A stretch of 6,877 nucleotides of DNA from assembly GCA_002338605.1 (NCBI GenBank), contig DDIP01000247.1, positions 2,294 to 9,170 on the forward strand, read 5' to 3'. The first letter of the stretch is position 1, and every line of letters begins with the position of its first letter. A program made the position numbers and the translations under genes. The DNA is from Proteobacteria bacterium UBA1847. GTDB taxonomy: Bacteria; Pseudomonadota; Gammaproteobacteria; Steroidobacterales; Woeseiaceae. Positions 5,913 through 6,877 of the stretch are shown in pieces. The notes under the pieces were generated by a model. That model made no database searches and was not told the DNA's origin. It was given only the letters and a program-made list of their open reading frames with translations.

Positions 5913-6877
5913 CGCCCGCGCTCAGGAAGCTGCTTCGGAAGACCGCGCCGACGGTGTCTGAAATCGACGCATTTATCCGAGACAATGAGTTTCCGCTGGT
6001 GGATGGCACCGACGTTACGTTTGTCTATCGCGGCTCCGCTGATTCCGTCAATTTGCGTTGCTGGATTTCAGGCCTGGATACGGCACAACCGTTCCAGGCC
6101 CTGCCAGGTACGGACCTGTGGGCGACGACCATTGAATTGCCGAAGGGCTCGCGTATCGAGTACAAGTTTGAAGTCACCCACCAGGGCCAAAGAAACCTGA
6201 TTCTTGACCCGCTGAACGATGTTGTCGCGCACGACCCGTTCGGTGCGAACTCTGTCTGCCAGGGCTTTGGCTACGAACGCCCGGAGTGGGCAACGCACGA
6301 TCCGCTGTCGCGAGTCGGCACGCTGGAGTCGCGCCGATTGGATAGCACGGCGTTCCAGGAACATCGCGACATCCAGGTGTATTTGCCCGCGACTTTTCGA
6401 AAAAACCGACGCTACCCGTTGCTGATTGTCCACGACGGTGATGACTACCTGCGCTATGCCGATCTCAAATTTGTGCTCGACAACCTGACGCACCGACTTG
6501 AAATTCCGTCAATGATCGTCGCCCTGACGCAATCGCCGGATCGCCTGAACGAATACGCCGGCAATGACAAGCACGCACAATTTCTTGTCGATGACTTATT
6601 GCCTTTCATGACAGCCGAGTATCCCCTGATGGACAGCGTCGATGCGCGCTGTGTCATGGGTGCCAGTTTTGGTGGTGTCGCATCATTGCACGCCGCGTGG
6701 CGATATCCGGGGCATTTCGGCAACTTGTTGTTGCAGTCAGGCTCATTCGCATTCAGCGACCTCGGCCGTCACAGCCGTGGGCCGGTTTTTGATCCGGTCG
6801 TCCGCTTCATGAACGAGTTCCGTGAACACCCGGGCCGACCGGCGGGTCGGGTTTTCATGAGCTGCGGCGTCTATGAA
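5909..6877 (+). CDS. Enterochelin-esterase-like alpha/beta hydrolase (partial, C-terminus off window)
   Basis: An open frame of 323 codons runs from an ATGA overlap with the S51-like gene to the right edge. Residues 30-125 resemble the E-set / enterochelin esterase N-terminal domain: VTFVYRG, PGTDLWATTIELP, then EYKFEV and LDPLND, the strand order seen in Fes. Residues 150-323 are an esterase-D-type (PF00756) alpha/beta hydrolase: RDIQVYLPATF, YPLLIVHDGDDYL (169-181), DRLNEYAGND, FLVDDLLPFM, and the nucleophile elbow MGASFGG with Ser253 (AGT, 6665-6667), followed by LLLQSGSF. The catalytic acid and His would lie near or beyond the window end. There is no signal peptide, so it should be cytosolic like Fes, which opens ferric-siderophore ester bonds after uptake. 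GAGG (5894-5897) is a possible ribosome-binding site 11 nt upstream. The substrate is unknown; the neighbours favour an amide/ester natural product over classical enterobactin, since no siderophore gene is visible here. Confidence 0.9.
   Translation, partial: MTPALRKLLRKTAPTVSEIDAFIRDNEFPLVDGTDVTFVYRGSADSVNLRCWISGLDTAQPFQALPGTDLWATTIELPKGSRIEYKFEVTHQGQRNLILDPLNDVVAHDPFGANSVCQGFGYERPEWATHDPLSRVGTLESRRLDSTAFQEHRDIQVYLPATFRKNRRYPLLIVHDGDDYLRYADLKFVLDNLTHRLEIPSMIVALTQSPDRLNEYAGNDKHAQFLVDDLLPFMTAEYPLMDSVDARCVMGASFGGVASLHAAWRYPGHFGNLLLQSGSFAFSDLGRHSRGPVFDPVVRFMNEFREHPGRPAGRVFMSCGVYE

Noticed and set aside
5909..6877. Assigning the last gene as fes itself
   Set aside because: The domain layout is Fes-like, but no siderophore biosynthesis or uptake genes are visible and the neighbours point elsewhere; a specific symbol is not supported.

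Overview
The window reads as a compact chromosomal segment of a Gram-negative bacterium, most likely a gammaproteobacterium. The clearest evidence is a GlpQ/GlpT pair that aligns closely, by recall, with the Escherichia coli proteins; codon use is moderately GC-rich. I cannot name the genus. Six protein genes fill almost all of the window. They form two divergent groups separated by a 105-bp gap (3643-3747). I saw no RNA gene, CRISPR array, insertion sequence or phage gene.

Minus-strand group (from 3642 down to base 1): glpQ, a periplasm-facing glycerophosphodiester phosphodiesterase made as a lipoprotein; glpT, a 12-helix glycerol-3-phosphate:phosphate antiporter whose start overlaps the glpQ stop by 4 bp (ATGA); and, 51 bp further on, a secreted protein of unknown function with a C-terminal fibronectin-III-like domain, cut by the left window edge. 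GlpQ and GlpT form a known salvage route: GlpQ releases glycerol-3-phosphate from phospholipid-derived glycerophosphodiesters outside the inner membrane, and GlpT imports it.

Plus-strand group (from 3748 to the right edge): an ATP-grasp ligase, a peptidase S51 / cyanophycinase-like protein and an enterochelin-esterase-like alpha/beta hydrolase (cut by the right edge). Each junction is a 4-bp ATGA overlap, so the three products are probably made together. None has a signal peptide. The set combines an amide-bond-forming fold, a hydrolase fold that elsewhere cleaves dipeptides or cyanophycin, and an esterase fold. This suggests a cytosolic pathway that makes or processes an amide- or ester-linked small molecule; the product cannot be read from the sequence.

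The most interesting observations are in this plus-strand operon. The S51-like protein keeps the nucleophile Ser and the Asp at the expected spacing, but has Asn where the catalytic His should be, and it carries an extra helical segment of about 110 residues. The ATP-grasp protein has Gly in place of the usual Asn in its C-terminal metal-binding motif.
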